DNA from: Bradyrhizobium nitroreducens
GTDB lineage: Bacteria; Pseudomonadota; Alphaproteobacteria; Rhizobiales; Xanthobacteraceae
Assembly (NCBI RefSeq): GCF_002776695.1
Contig: NZ_LFJC01000003.1
Span: 7,614,638-7,678,637 of the forward strand
Direction: 5' to 3'
DNA: 64,000 bases
Part shown: positions 24,808 through 35,143 of the stretch, piece by piece
Numbering within the stretch: position 1 is the stretch's first letter
Layout of the letters: the number at the start of each line of letters is the position of its first letter
Position numbers and translations under genes: made by a program
Notes under the pieces: generated by a model
What the model was told of the DNA's origin: nothing
The model's database searches: none
The model's input: the letters and a program-made list of their open reading frames with translations, nothing else

Positions 24808-26019
24808 TCAAGCGTTCGAATATTTCTTCAGCTCGAACCGCGCGATCTGGTTGCGGTGCACTTCATCCGGGCCGTCGGCGAGCCGCAGCAAGCGCGCGGT
24901 CGCATAGGCCTGGGTCAGGCCGAAATCGTTCGAGGTGCCGCCACCGCCATGGGCCTGGATCGCCCAGTCGATGATCTGGCAGGCCATGTTGGGCACGGCA
25001 ACCTTGATCATCGCGATCTCGGCCTTCGCCACCTTGTTGCCGACCGTGTCCATGGCATAGGCGGCGTTGAGCGTCAGCAGCCGGGCCTGCTCGATCATGA
25101 TGCGGGCTTCCGCGATGCGCTCCTGGGTCACGGTCTGCTCGGAGACCGGCTTGCCGAAGGCGACGCGGCTGCGCACCCGGCGGCACATCTTTTCCAGCGT
25201 GCGTTCGGCGAGGCCGATCAGCCGCATGCAGTGGTGGATACGGCCGGGGCCGAGGCGGCCCTGCGCGATCTCGAAGCCGCGGCCTTCGCCGAGCAGCATG
25301 TTCTCCTTCGGGACCCGCACATTGGTGAAGACGACCTCGGAGGCGCGATCAGGCACGCCGTAGAAGCCGAACACGGGCAGGGGACGTTTCACCTCGATGC
25401 CCGGCGTGTCCATCGGCACCAGGATCATCGATTGCTGCTTGTGGCGGTCCGGGTTGTCGGGATCGGTTTTGCCCATGAAGATGCAGATCTTGCAGCGCGG
25501 ATCCGTCGCGTTGGTCGTGTACCATTTGCGCCCGTTGATGACGTAATGGTCGCCGTCGCGCACGATCGAGCTCTCGATGTTGGTCGCGTCGGACGAGGCG
25601 ACCGCGGGCTCCGTCATTGCAAAGCACGACCGAATCTCGCCGGCGAGCAGCGGCTTCAGCCAGCGCTCCTTGTCCTTCTCGGTGCCATAGCGCTCCAGCA
25701 CCTCCATGTTGCCGGTGTCGGGCGCCGAGCAGTTGAACACTTCGGGCGCCAGATGCGAGCGGCCCATGACTTCGCAGAGCGGGGCATATTCGAGGTTGGA
25801 GAGGCCGGCGCCGTGGCTGGACTCCGGCAGGAACAGATTCCACAGGCCTTCCGCGCGCGCCAGCGGCTTCAGCTCCTCGACGACCGGATAGACCTTCCAC
25901 GGCCCGAGCTCCTCGGCCTCGCGATAGAAGCGCTCCTCGTTCGGATAGATGTGCCGATCCATGAAGCTCTCCAGCTTGCGCTTGAGCTCGACGACTTTGG
26001 GCGACATCGGGTAGAGCAT
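24808..26019 (-). CDS. Acyl-CoA dehydrogenase
   Basis: A 403-residue flavoenzyme that oxidises an acyl-CoA to the enoyl-CoA, passing electrons to ETF. The family signatures CFAMTEPAVASSDATNIES and, near the C-terminus, QAHGGGGTSNDFGLTQAYAT with ARLLRLADGPDEVHRNQIAR are clear. The N-terminus (HIYPNEERFYREAEE) resembles the ACAD10/11-type bacterial branch. AAGGAG stands before its ATG. It ends a minus-strand run with the GH172 protein and an acyl-CoA ligase, consistent with activation and beta-oxidation of a fatty or branched acid. Confidence 0.93.
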   Translation of the reverse strand: MLYPMSPKVVELKRKLESFMDRHIYPNEERFYREAEELGPWKVYPVVEELKPLARAEGLWNLFLPESSHGAGLSNLEYAPLCEVMGRSHLAPEVFNCSAPDTGNMEVLERYGTEKDKERWLKPLLAGEIRSCFAMTEPAVASSDATNIESSIVRDGDHYVINGRKWYTTNATDPRCKICIFMGKTDPDNPDRHKQQSMILVPMDTPGIEVKRPLPVFGFYGVPDRASEVVFTNVRVPKENMLLGEGRGFEIAQGRLGPGRIHHCMRLIGLAERTLEKMCRRVRSRVAFGKPVSEQTVTQERIAEARIMIEQARLLTLNAAYAMDTVGNKVAKAEIAMIKVAVPNMACQIIDWAIQAHGGGGTSNDFGLTQAYATARLLRLADGPDEVHRNQIARFELKKYSNA

Positions 26020-26046
26020 CTCTGGTCTCCTTGAAGGATCGGCGGT

Positions 26047-27156
26047 TTAGCCGATTTCGAGATAATCGGGCCCCGGCAGAGCTGGAAACGGCGCGGTCGG
26101 CAGCGTCTGGTACCAGAACGCGACGGACGCGATGTCGTCCTGCAAGGGAAGGTACCTGGCCTCCTTCACGCCCTGCAGCCAGCCGAGCGCCTGGATCGTC
26201 ACGCGCAGATCGCTCCGAAAGCGCACGGGATCCGGAATGTGCCAGCGGTAGAGCCCGAAGCGCTGCTGCGACTTGTAGACGCCGTCGGGGCGGATCACCT
26301 GCGGCAGGCCGGAGTAGGGTGTTGTGAATTCCTGGTAGCGCGATTGCCCCTGACCGCCATGCGCGACATGAGGATCGAAATTATAGGCGCCGCAGAAATA
26401 ATCCTCGGTGCCGGTGCCGCAGATGGTGGGGAATTCGCCGTCGCCATCGATGAAGAACTTGATCTCGCCTTCGCCCCACCAGCCATTGTTGTTGACGCCC
26501 CAGGCCATGTAGGTGCCGACATAGTGGCCGGCGCCCTTGACGCCATCCAGGATGGTGTAGACGTCCTTGTAGGGCAGCGGGTTGGTGCGGCGGAACTGGG
26601 CATGGAAGTAGGCGCAGTCCTCGGGCACGTCGGTCAGTGCATAGTTGATCTGGTAGTAGACCGTGAGCTGCTCCTCGCTGCGGTTCTCCAGCGTGAAGCG
26701 CGCGCGCTTGCGAAACGGCATCTCCCAGTAGCAGTTGAAGGCGCGGCCGGGATTGACGCAGACCGCGAGCGAGGACACCTGCGCGAACTCTTCCCAGCCG
26801 CAGGCGAAGAAATCGCCGGCCGGGCATTCGACGCTGGGGTGTTCCTGGCCGTCCCAATAGATGCGCAGGATCGAATGGCGCAGCCGTCCGCGCGCCAGCG
26901 TCATCCAGATCTGCTGGATCGCGCCCTGTCCGGCGATGTCGGCGAGCGTGAAGGTCGCGCCAGGTTCGACGACGACGTAAGGAGAGACCTTCCAGCCCTG
27001 GCCGAGATCGCGGGCCTGGCGCGCCGCGGGGCCGTCGACGGACATGCCGCCCTTGCCCTTCTCGCCGGTGAAGTTCTCGGGGCTGATCGAGCGTGTCTGC
27101 GCATCCGACAGGCGCGACAGATTGCCGAGATGCAGACCCAATCCGGAAAACGCCAT
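26047..27156 (-). CDS. GH172-type (DUF2961) glycoside hydrolase-like protein
   Basis: A 369-residue DUF2961 protein. DUF2961 was renamed glycoside hydrolase family 172 after characterisation of difructose-anhydride and alpha-fructofuranosidase members. The family blocks are visible: NFTGEKGKGGMS near the N-terminus, GAIQQIWMTL and LRIYWDGQEHPSVE, VNNNGWWGEGEIKFFIDGD and GTGTEDYF; E229/E231 and E251 are the candidate catalytic acids. No signal peptide is seen, so it is probably cytoplasmic. It lies between acyl-CoA dehydrogenase and acyl-CoA ligase genes on one strand, an odd setting for a glycosidase. GAGGA precedes the ATG at 27156. Confidence 0.85.
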   Translation of the reverse strand: MAFSGLGLHLGNLSRLSDAQTRSISPENFTGEKGKGGMSVDGPAARQARDLGQGWKVSPYVVVEPGATFTLADIAGQGAIQQIWMTLARGRLRHSILRIYWDGQEHPSVECPAGDFFACGWEEFAQVSSLAVCVNPGRAFNCYWEMPFRKRARFTLENRSEEQLTVYYQINYALTDVPEDCAYFHAQFRRTNPLPYKDVYTILDGVKGAGHYVGTYMAWGVNNNGWWGEGEIKFFIDGDGEFPTICGTGTEDYFCGAYNFDPHVAHGGQGQSRYQEFTTPYSGLPQVIRPDGVYKSQQRFGLYRWHIPDPVRFRSDLRVTIQALGWLQGVKEARYLPLQDDIASVAFWYQTLPTAPFPALPGPDYLEIG

Positions 27157-27258
27157 GGTGTCCTCGATCCAAGGTGAGCGAGGCCTCGCTATATCGCTCC
27201 TCGATCTACCAAAAGATGAAGACCGCACGCGGAATTGTCCGCACGCGATCGAACGCCG

Positions 27259-28884
27259 TCACGCGAGGCGATACTCCCTGAACTTGTCGCGCAGTGCCGA
27301 CTTCAGCACCTTGCCGGTTCCGGTCATCGGGAATTCGTCGAGGAATTCGACGGCGTCCGGCATCCACCAGCTCGCAATCTTCGGGCGCATGTGCTCGAGC
27401 AGCGTCTTGCCGTCGACGGTCGCACCCTTCTTGCGGACGACGAGGAGCAGGGGGCGCTCCTGCCATTTCTCATGGTGAATGGCCACCACCGCGGCCTGAA
27501 GCACATCGGGATGCGACAGCGCGACGTCCTCGAGCTGGATCGATGAGATCCATTCACCGCCGGACTTGATCACGTCCTTGGAGCGGTCGGTCAGCGTGAC
27601 GTGGCCTTGTGGGTCGATCACGGCCATGTCGCCGGTAATCAGCCAGCCGTCCCGGTCGAGGCCTTCGTCCAGCTTCATGTAGCCGGACGCGACCCAGGGG
27701 CCGCGGGCGCGCAAATGGCCGACGGTCTTGCCGTCGCGCGGCAGCTCATTGCCGGCATCGTCGACGATGCGCAGGGCCGTGCCGAAGCAGGCGCGGCCCG
27801 ACACCTGGCGCCGGTCGAGTTTCTCCTTGTCGCTGAGATGCTCCGAGCCCGGCCGCAGGCCCGGCATCGAGCAGCCCAGCGCCTCGGTCATGCCCCAGGC
27901 CTGGATGTAATCGATGTTGTAGTCGCGCTTGAGCTTCTCGACCATCGCGCGCGGCGGCGCCGAGCCCGACGACAATGTTGCGCGCAGCGTTGAGAACTTG
28001 TTGCCGGTGCGGCCCAGCCAGTCGAGCAGGATCAGCCAGAAGCTCGGCACGCCCGCGGACAGCGTCACCTTCTCGCCCTCGAGCAGTTCATAGAGCTTGT
28101 CGGGCTCGTAATTGCGGCCGGGCAGCACCAGCTTGGAGCCGGTATAGGGCGCGGTGAACGGCATGTTCCAGCCGTTGCCGTGAAACAGTGGCGCCATCGG
28201 CATCATTACCTCGCGTACGCCTTCGACATGGCCCGGCAGGAAGTCGAAATTGCAGCAGGTCATGGTCTGCAGGATCGCGGCGCGGTGCGAGTAGATGACG
28301 CCCTTCGGATTGCCGGTCGTGCCCGAGGTGTAGCAGATGGTGGAGGCGGATTTTTCGTCGAACTCCGGCCAGGCGAAGCCGGCGTCGTTCTCTCGTCCCA
28401 GCAATTCCTCGTAGCAATGGACATTGGCGAGCTTGGTCTCCGGCATCCGCTCGCGCGAGGACATCACGACGTAGGCCTCGATCGTCTTCAGCTGCGGCGC
28501 GATCGCCTCGACGATCGGCAGCGTCGCGCGGTCGATGAACAGCAGGCGGTCCTCGGCGTGGTTGATGATGTAGACCAGCTGCTCGGGAAACAGCCGCGGG
28601 TTGACGGTGTGCAGCACGTAGCCCATGCCGGGCGCGGCGTAGAACATCTCGAAATGACGGTGGGTGTTCCAGGCCAGCGTGCCGACGCGGTCGCCTTGCT
28701 TCATGCCGAGCCGCTTCAGCGCCAGCGCCATGCGCTTGATGCGCGGATGCGCCTCGGCATAGGTGGTGCGATGAATGTCGCCCTCGATCTCGCGCGCGAC
28801 GATCTCGGCTTCGCCGTGATAGTCCGCGGCGTACTGGATCAGGCCGCTGATCAGGAGCGGCATATCCATCATCAATCCCTGCAT
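27259..28884 (-). CDS. Acyl-CoA synthetase (AMP-forming)
   Basis: A 541-residue adenylate-forming ligase that activates a medium- or long-chain acid to its CoA ester. The P-loop STICYTSGTTGNPKGVIYSH, the A5 block YIQAWGMTEALG, the A7-A8 region DGWLITGDMAVIDPQGHVTL with DRSKDVIKSGGEWIS, and the A10 lysine near TGTGKVLKSALRDKF are all present. GGAGGA precedes ATG 28884; the frame opens slightly earlier at 28914. It leads the minus-strand run with GH172 and acyl-CoA dehydrogenase. It diverges from the BVMO gene. Confidence 0.93.
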   Translation of the reverse strand: MQGLMMDMPLLISGLIQYAADYHGEAEIVAREIEGDIHRTTYAEAHPRIKRMALALKRLGMKQGDRVGTLAWNTHRHFEMFYAAPGMGYVLHTVNPRLFPEQLVYIINHAEDRLLFIDRATLPIVEAIAPQLKTIEAYVVMSSRERMPETKLANVHCYEELLGRENDAGFAWPEFDEKSASTICYTSGTTGNPKGVIYSHRAAILQTMTCCNFDFLPGHVEGVREVMMPMAPLFHGNGWNMPFTAPYTGSKLVLPGRNYEPDKLYELLEGEKVTLSAGVPSFWLILLDWLGRTGNKFSTLRATLSSGSAPPRAMVEKLKRDYNIDYIQAWGMTEALGCSMPGLRPGSEHLSDKEKLDRRQVSGRACFGTALRIVDDAGNELPRDGKTVGHLRARGPWVASGYMKLDEGLDRDGWLITGDMAVIDPQGHVTLTDRSKDVIKSGGEWISSIQLEDVALSHPDVLQAAVVAIHHEKWQERPLLLVVRKKGATVDGKTLLEHMRPKIASWWMPDAVEFLDEFPMTGTGKVLKSALRDKFREYRLA

Positions 28885-29057
28885 GGTTTCCTCCGGATTG
28901 CCATGTCGTTGCATGGCGCATGTGATTTGCGCGCGAGGTTAGCGGAACGTCGCGCGGCGTTCACGCAAAAAGCATGGGACGCGATTGCATGCGTCACTTT
29001 TTCGGGGCTAACTGATCCGAGCTGCCGGCGAAGCAGCGTTCGCCGTGGAGGAAATGG

Positions 29058-30907
<1,850 letters not shown>

Positions 30908-30911
<4 letters not shown>

Positions 30912-31711
30912 TCCCGGCCCCAACAGGTGCGACGCGGCTTTACGTCATCGTTGGTGATCCCATCGCCCAGGTGCGCTCGCCCGCCGGCGTCAGTGCCGCC
31001 TTTGCCGCGCGGGGGCACGATGGCATTCTCATGCCCGTTCAGGTCGCGCCGGCGGATTTGCCCGATTTCCTGTCGGTCGCGACGCGGCTGAAGAATCTCG
31101 ACGGCATCGTCGTGACCATTCCGCATAAGTTCGCCTGCTACCGGGCCTGCACGAGCGCGACCGATCGCGCCCATTTCCTGGGTGTCGTGAACCTGATGCG
31201 GCGGCGCGCCGATGGCTCGTGGCATGGCGACATGGTGGATGGTCTCGGCTTCGTCGGTGCGGCACGGGCGAAGGGGATCGCTCCCGCAGGCATGCAGGCG
31301 CTGCTTGTCGGCGCGGGCGGTGCGGGGTCGGCGATTGCACTCGAGCTGGTCGAGGCCGGCGTCAGCGAGCTTGCCATTCATGATGGCCTGGCCGAGCGCC
31401 GCGACGCGCTGATCTGTCGCCTCAACGGTCTCGGCAAGGCGGCCGTGCGGGCCGGCACCATGGATCCTTCCGGCTTCGATTTTGTCGCCAATGCGACGCC
31501 CGCGGGGATGAAAGAAGGCGATCCGCTGCCGGTCGATGTCGCGCGGCTCGCGCCGTCCGCCTATTGCGGCTGCGTCATTACCAGGCCAGAGGTCTCGCCC
31601 TTCATCGCGGCCGCCCGCAGCATCGGCTGTGTCACGGGCACCGGCACGGACATGTATCGGCAGCACCAGAGCATCATGGTGGATTTCCTGCTGGAAGCGG
31701 ATGAGGCGTGA
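30908..31711 (+). CDS. Shikimate-dehydrogenase-like protein with altered substrate site
   Basis: A 267-residue protein with the shikimate dehydrogenase fold: VGDPIAQVRSP near the N-terminus, IVVTIPHKFACYRAC with the catalytic Lys, GVVNLMRR, and the NAD(P) motif LLVGAGGAGSAIALELVEAG. Several shikimate ligands differ from AroE: the usual HSxSP is QVRSP, and GxNTDxxGF is GDMVDGLGF (Asn-Thr lost, Asp kept). A substrate other than shikimate is therefore likely. The start overlaps the BVMO stop by 4 bases, so the two proteins are probably made together and may act in sequence. Confidence 0.85.
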
Positions 31712-31830
31712 CCGCTGGTGTCAAGGGCTTTGACTGGATTGATTGTAGCCGCCGGGACTTGAGCGATTGCAGTTGACGTAGGATCATGCGCTCGCGCGAG
31801 CCGGTCGCGCACCAGCAGAAGGAACGCGCA

Positions 31831-32646
31831 ATGATCAACGGCAGGACAGTCGCAACGGCGGTGATTGGCGCGACCGCGCTGCTGCTCTCTCTGCCCATGG
31901 CCGAGGCCGCCACCTGCGGCAACGGGCCCGGCGGCTTCGAGGCCTGGAAGCGCGAGTTCAGTGCGGAGGCGCAGGGCAAGGGCATCGGCCAGACCGCGCT
32001 CTCGGCCCTCATGCAGACCAATTATGCCAGTGCTACCATCGCCGCCGATCGCGGCCAGCGCAGTTTTTCGCTGACGCTCGACCAGTTCCTCGCCAAGCGC
32101 GGTGCCACCACCATCGTCGCCAAGGGGCGGCAGCTCAAGCAGTCGCAAGGAGCCTTGTTCGCCTCGATCCAGCAGCGCTATGGCGTCCCGCCCGGACCCT
32201 TGATCGCGATCTGGGGCATGGAGACCGGCTTCGGCAGCCAGCGCGGCAATCAGAACATGCTGTCGTCGATCGCAACCCTTGCCTATGACTGCCGCCGTCC
32301 CGAATTCTTCACCGACCAGCTCTACGCCGCCCTGAAGCTGATCGATCGCGGCACGCTGTCGGGGGCGACGCGCGGCTCCATGCACGGGGAGGTCGGCCAG
32401 ACCCAGTTCATGCCCAAGAACATCCTGGCCTATGGCACCGGCAATCTCGAAGTCGCCGCCAATGCGCTGAACTCGACGGCGAATTTCCTCAAGGCCCATG
32501 GCTGGCGCGCGGGAGCCGGATACCAGCCGGGCGAGCCGAATTTCGCCGCCATCGAGGCCTGGAATGCCGCGGGCGTCTATCAGAAGGCAATCGCGCTGAT
32601 GGGCCGGCAGATCGATGAGGGCGGAGGGGCGGCCGTCTCGCGCTGA
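31831..32646 (+). CDS. MltB-type lytic murein transglycosylase
   Basis: A 271-residue exported enzyme cutting peptidoglycan to give 1,6-anhydromuropeptides. A signal peptide ends at PMAEAATC; a true lipobox is not evident. The catalytic segment IAIWGMETGFGSQRGNQNM contains the conserved Glu, followed by MHGEVGQTQFMPKNILAYG, the G-x-x-Q-x-M/F-P signature of this family. It has no C-terminal peptidoglycan-binding domain. ATG 31831 with upstream AAGGAA is preferred over an extension to 31786. Confidence 0.9.
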   Translation: MINGRTVATAVIGATALLLSLPMAEAATCGNGPGGFEAWKREFSAEAQGKGIGQTALSALMQTNYASATIAADRGQRSFSLTLDQFLAKRGATTIVAKGRQLKQSQGALFASIQQRYGVPPGPLIAIWGMETGFGSQRGNQNMLSSIATLAYDCRRPEFFTDQLYAALKLIDRGTLSGATRGSMHGEVGQTQFMPKNILAYGTGNLEVAANALNSTANFLKAHGWRAGAGYQPGEPNFAAIEAWNAAGVYQKAIALMGRQIDEGGGAAVSR

Positions 32647-32756
32647 TCAGTTCAGCAAGGCGTGATGCGCCAGCGCGAGAAAGTTGTTGCCATTGGGAAC
32701 CGACGGCACGAGGTTTGCTTTGATCAGATTCAGGGCTGGGCATGAGGAGACTCAAC

Positions 32757-32978
32757 ATGGCAACCCAGATCGTGATGGACCAGACTGGCGATACGCGCCA
32801 CGAGTTTGATCCTGGCAATGCCGAGGCGCTGGCGCGAGCCGAACGGCGCTTTCGGGAGCTGACCGGCGCGGGCTTCACCGCCGCCCTTCGAAACGGACCC
32901 GGCGAGGTCACCCGCATCAGATCGTTCGACCCGACCGCGCAGGAAACGCTGTTCTACCCGCGCCTGGTCGGCGGCTGA
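32757..32978 (+). CDS. Small conserved-looking hypothetical protein, 73 residues
   Basis: A 73-residue soluble protein with a charged helix (FDPGNAEALARAERRFREL) followed by a strand-rich half ending FYPRLVGG. GAGGAG stands at good spacing before ATG 32757; an in-frame ATG at 32742 lacks such a site. It lies 12 bases upstream of the next hypothetical gene, so the two are probably cotranscribed. No function is recognised. Confidence 0.6.
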   Translation: MATQIVMDQTGDTRHEFDPGNAEALARAERRFRELTGAGFTAALRNGPGEVTRIRSFDPTAQETLFYPRLVGG

Positions 32979-32990
32979 TCTGAGCTGCTC

Positions 32991-33413
32991 ATGATCGCGG
33001 CAGTTTGGCTCCGCGCGCCGGCGCGTGCGCGTCTGCATGCGCTGCGTGAACTCTATCGGCGGTTCTTCGGCGAGAACACGCCTGATGCCCGTGGCCGCCG
33101 GCTTCTGGCCGAATGGCTATCGCCGGCGCAGCGCGCCCAATTCGAGCAATACCGCTATTTCGACGTCGTCGGGTGTGACACCGGCAAGACCTACCGCATC
33201 CACTACGGTACGGCCGCCAATGTCCACGAGATCGACGAGGCCGGCATTGCGACGATGGGGTGGTGCTTCGTCCCGTCGGGTTTTCTGGTTCCGGGCGACG
33301 TGATGCTGGCGCAGAAGATCGCGCTCGAGACGGACGAGAAGGGGGCGTTGGCGCTTGCCAACCGGTTTCCACCGGCAACGCATTCGGAGCATTTCTACCG
33401 GCGGCCGTTCTAG
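32991..33413 (+). CDS. Hypothetical protein, 140 residues
   Basis: A 140-residue soluble protein. Its N-terminal third is basic and helical (ARARLHALRELYRRFFGE). The rest is strand-rich, including RYFDVVGCDTGKTYRIHYGT and GWCFVPSGFLVPGDVMLAQK, and ends with two aromatic residues near the C-terminus. Similar layouts occur in small uncharacterised Bradyrhizobium proteins. It follows the 73-residue gene closely. No function is assigned. Confidence 0.65.
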   Translation: MIAAVWLRAPARARLHALRELYRRFFGENTPDARGRRLLAEWLSPAQRAQFEQYRYFDVVGCDTGKTYRIHYGTAANVHEIDEAGIATMGWCFVPSGFLVPGDVMLAQKIALETDEKGALALANRFPPATHSEHFYRRPF

Positions 33414-33434
33414 CTGCCCCCAGCGACGATACCC

Positions 33435-33527
33435 TCAGTAGTGCGTGGTGCGGTAGGCATCCAGCGCATGCGCCGCGAAAACGCCGACGCTGCAGAGGGC
33501 GAGCAGGGCGGAGATCAGCTCGATCAT
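33435..33527 (-). CDS. Tiny predicted membrane protein, 30 residues
   Basis: A 30-residue ORF, MIELISALLALCSVGVFAAH followed by ALDAYRTTHY, forming one hydrophobic helix with a basic polar tail. A perfect AGGAGG lies 8 bases before its ATG, inside the upstream overlapping ORF, and the two overlap by 4 bases. These features make it more credible than a random short frame. Its role is unknown; single-helix proteins of this size often modulate a larger membrane partner. Confidence 0.55.
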   Translation of the reverse strand: MIELISALLALCSVGVFAAHALDAYRTTHY

Positions 33528-33607
33528 AGCTCGTCCTCCTGTGGCGGTTGGGCGACGAGGTTTTGACAGCAGGAATATTCGTAGATCAGGTCGAGGAGGA
33601 ATTGCAT
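33524..33607 (-). CDS. Tiny ORF coupled to the 30-residue membrane protein, 27 residues
   Basis: A 27-residue ORF, MQFLLDLIYEYSCCQNLVAQ followed by PPQEDEL, whose stop overlaps the next start as ATGA. Its final codons contain the AGGAGG ribosome site of the following gene. It has an amphipathic start and a Cys-Cys pair. It may be a leader peptide controlling the downstream ORF or a small protein in its own right. Confidence 0.4.
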   Translation of the reverse strand: MQFLLDLIYEYSCCQNLVAQPPQEDEL

Positions 33608-33805
33608 GGTAGCCGTCCCTGTATCTATTTTGACAACCACTTAGACGACCATCTGTTTCAGGCGTGTTTCGTCGCATCAGGAAAGGGGTTTCGCATGGAA
33701 CCCCGGGCTGGCTTGTGCGCTGCAGAGCCGCTACATCCCGCTTTTGGTTAACGTCTTCGGCCGTGCCGTCCGGCGAGGCGATCCATCACATTGCGAGGCA
33801 AAATC

Positions 33806-34252
33806 ATGGCGCAGGTCGAGTGGTTCGACGATCTCAGCATCGGAATGCGGTTCAAATCGCCCGAAATGGTGGTGACCGAAGCCGACATCAAGCGCTTCGC
33901 AGCCGAGTTCGATCCGCAGCCGATGCACCTCGACCATGAGGCGGCCAAGGCGACCTTGTTCAAGGGGCTCGCAGCCTCGGGATGGCACACCGCCGCGATC
34001 GCCATGAACCTTGCGATCCAGACCCGCCCCTTCGGACCGCATCCGCTGATCGGTGCGGGCGTCGACGGGCTGCGCTGGATGATGCCGGTGCGGCCCAATG
34101 ACCGCCTGCATCTGGTCGGGGAGGTCATGAGCCTGACGCCCTCCAAGTCGAAGCCGCAGGGCATCGCGCTGGTGAAGTGGACCATGGTCAACCAGGACGG
34201 CGAGGAGGTCTACACCTTCACCCCGATCGCGATCGTGCCGCGACGAGGTTAG
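33806..34252 (+). CDS. MaoC-like dehydratase
   Basis: A 148-residue hot-dog-fold protein. The MaoC/R-hydratase pattern is clear: DLSIGMRFKSPEMVVTEADI, FAAEFDPQPMHLDHEAAKAT (the Asp and His of the hydratase site) and LAASGWHTAAIAMNL. Such enzymes hydrate enoyl-CoA thioesters. The ATG at 33806 begins the family-typical sequence; the frame opens 15 bases earlier. It stands alone between small genes. Confidence 0.88.
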   Translation: MAQVEWFDDLSIGMRFKSPEMVVTEADIKRFAAEFDPQPMHLDHEAAKATLFKGLAASGWHTAAIAMNLAIQTRPFGPHPLIGAGVDGLRWMMPVRPNDRLHLVGEVMSLTPSKSKPQGIALVKWTMVNQDGEEVYTFTPIAIVPRRG

Positions 34253-34341
34253 GGGCGTCGTTCGCCTGGCCGGGTCCGAGGCCCTTGCGGCTGTCCCGAA
34301 GAGGTGGTCATCTCGGTGCGGGGAACGTGCTGGAGGCCGAC

Positions 34342-34839
34342 ATGAAGCGATTCCTTCTCGCCGTTTGGCTGGCTGCGGGTGCCATGGGCACCGGGCCGGC
34401 GCTTGCGCAACAATCCAAGGTCGGCGACTGGACCATCGAAAAGCGGACGCAGGATACCCATTGCAATGCGAGCCGCGGCTACAAGGACAAGGACGACGAG
34501 AACCGCGACTACGTCATCGTCATCACCTATTCCGAGAAGGCGATCGTCATCGTGATGATCTACGACGGCTGGGAATGGGAGAAGGTCGGCGAGATCCTCC
34601 GGGCCGATGTCGGCACCGATGATGCGGACATCATGAAGAAGGCGAAGTGGGAGGTCATGGACAAGACCACCGTGCGCGGGATCTTCGAGTACGACCAGTC
34701 GTTGATGGACCGCCTGTCGAAGGCAAAGCGCCTCACGCTCGATTTCGAGGACGATGACGACGATAGTATCGAGATGCAGATCCCGCGCGCCGGCGAAGCG
34801 CTGGCGGCGTTGAAGTTCTGCGAAGAGAACCGGAAATAA
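34342..34839 (+). CDS. Exported hypothetical protein, 165 residues
   Basis: A 165-residue protein with a clear signal peptide (MKRFLLAVWLAAGAMGTGPA, cleaved after ALAQ). The mature part is acidic (FEDDDDDSIEMQ) and strand-rich and has two cysteines (CNASRG near the N-terminus and KFCEEN near the end) that could form a disulfide in the periplasm. GGAGG precedes the ATG. Similar proteins in rhizobia have no assigned function. Confidence 0.7.
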   Translation: MKRFLLAVWLAAGAMGTGPALAQQSKVGDWTIEKRTQDTHCNASRGYKDKDDENRDYVIVITYSEKAIVIVMIYDGWEWEKVGEILRADVGTDDADIMKKAKWEVMDKTTVRGIFEYDQSLMDRLSKAKRLTLDFEDDDDDSIEMQIPRAGEALAALKFCEENRK

Positions 34840-35143
34840 GTTGCCGACGCCGCCCGTGAAGGCGACAATACGGCGGCCATGAAGTCGATCGCAGCGAGCG
34901 GGCGCGTGACTCTTCGCACACAGTCGGCGCGCTGTTCGCATTTATCCTAGTCTTTGGCGAAACCGTCCAAGCCGCCTCCCGCGGTTGACGTTACGCAAGG
35001 ACGATGTTCGATATTCCAGCATCTGGCTGCAACGTTTTTTCATTGTCGAAGGCGGCGATTGACCGGCCCGCCTTCTCCGCCGGTTCCCCGACTGCGGGCC
35101 CTTCGTCTCGCGCGAGCCACACGCAGATGGCGTCGTCCGCCCG

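Noticed and set aside
28985..29005. TTGCATGC followed by CACTTTTT upstream of the BVMO gene, resembling the GntR motif
   Set aside because: Two extra bases separate the halves, the motif lacks the final A of TGCATGCA, and the locus has no link to the GntR genes; chance similarity is likely.
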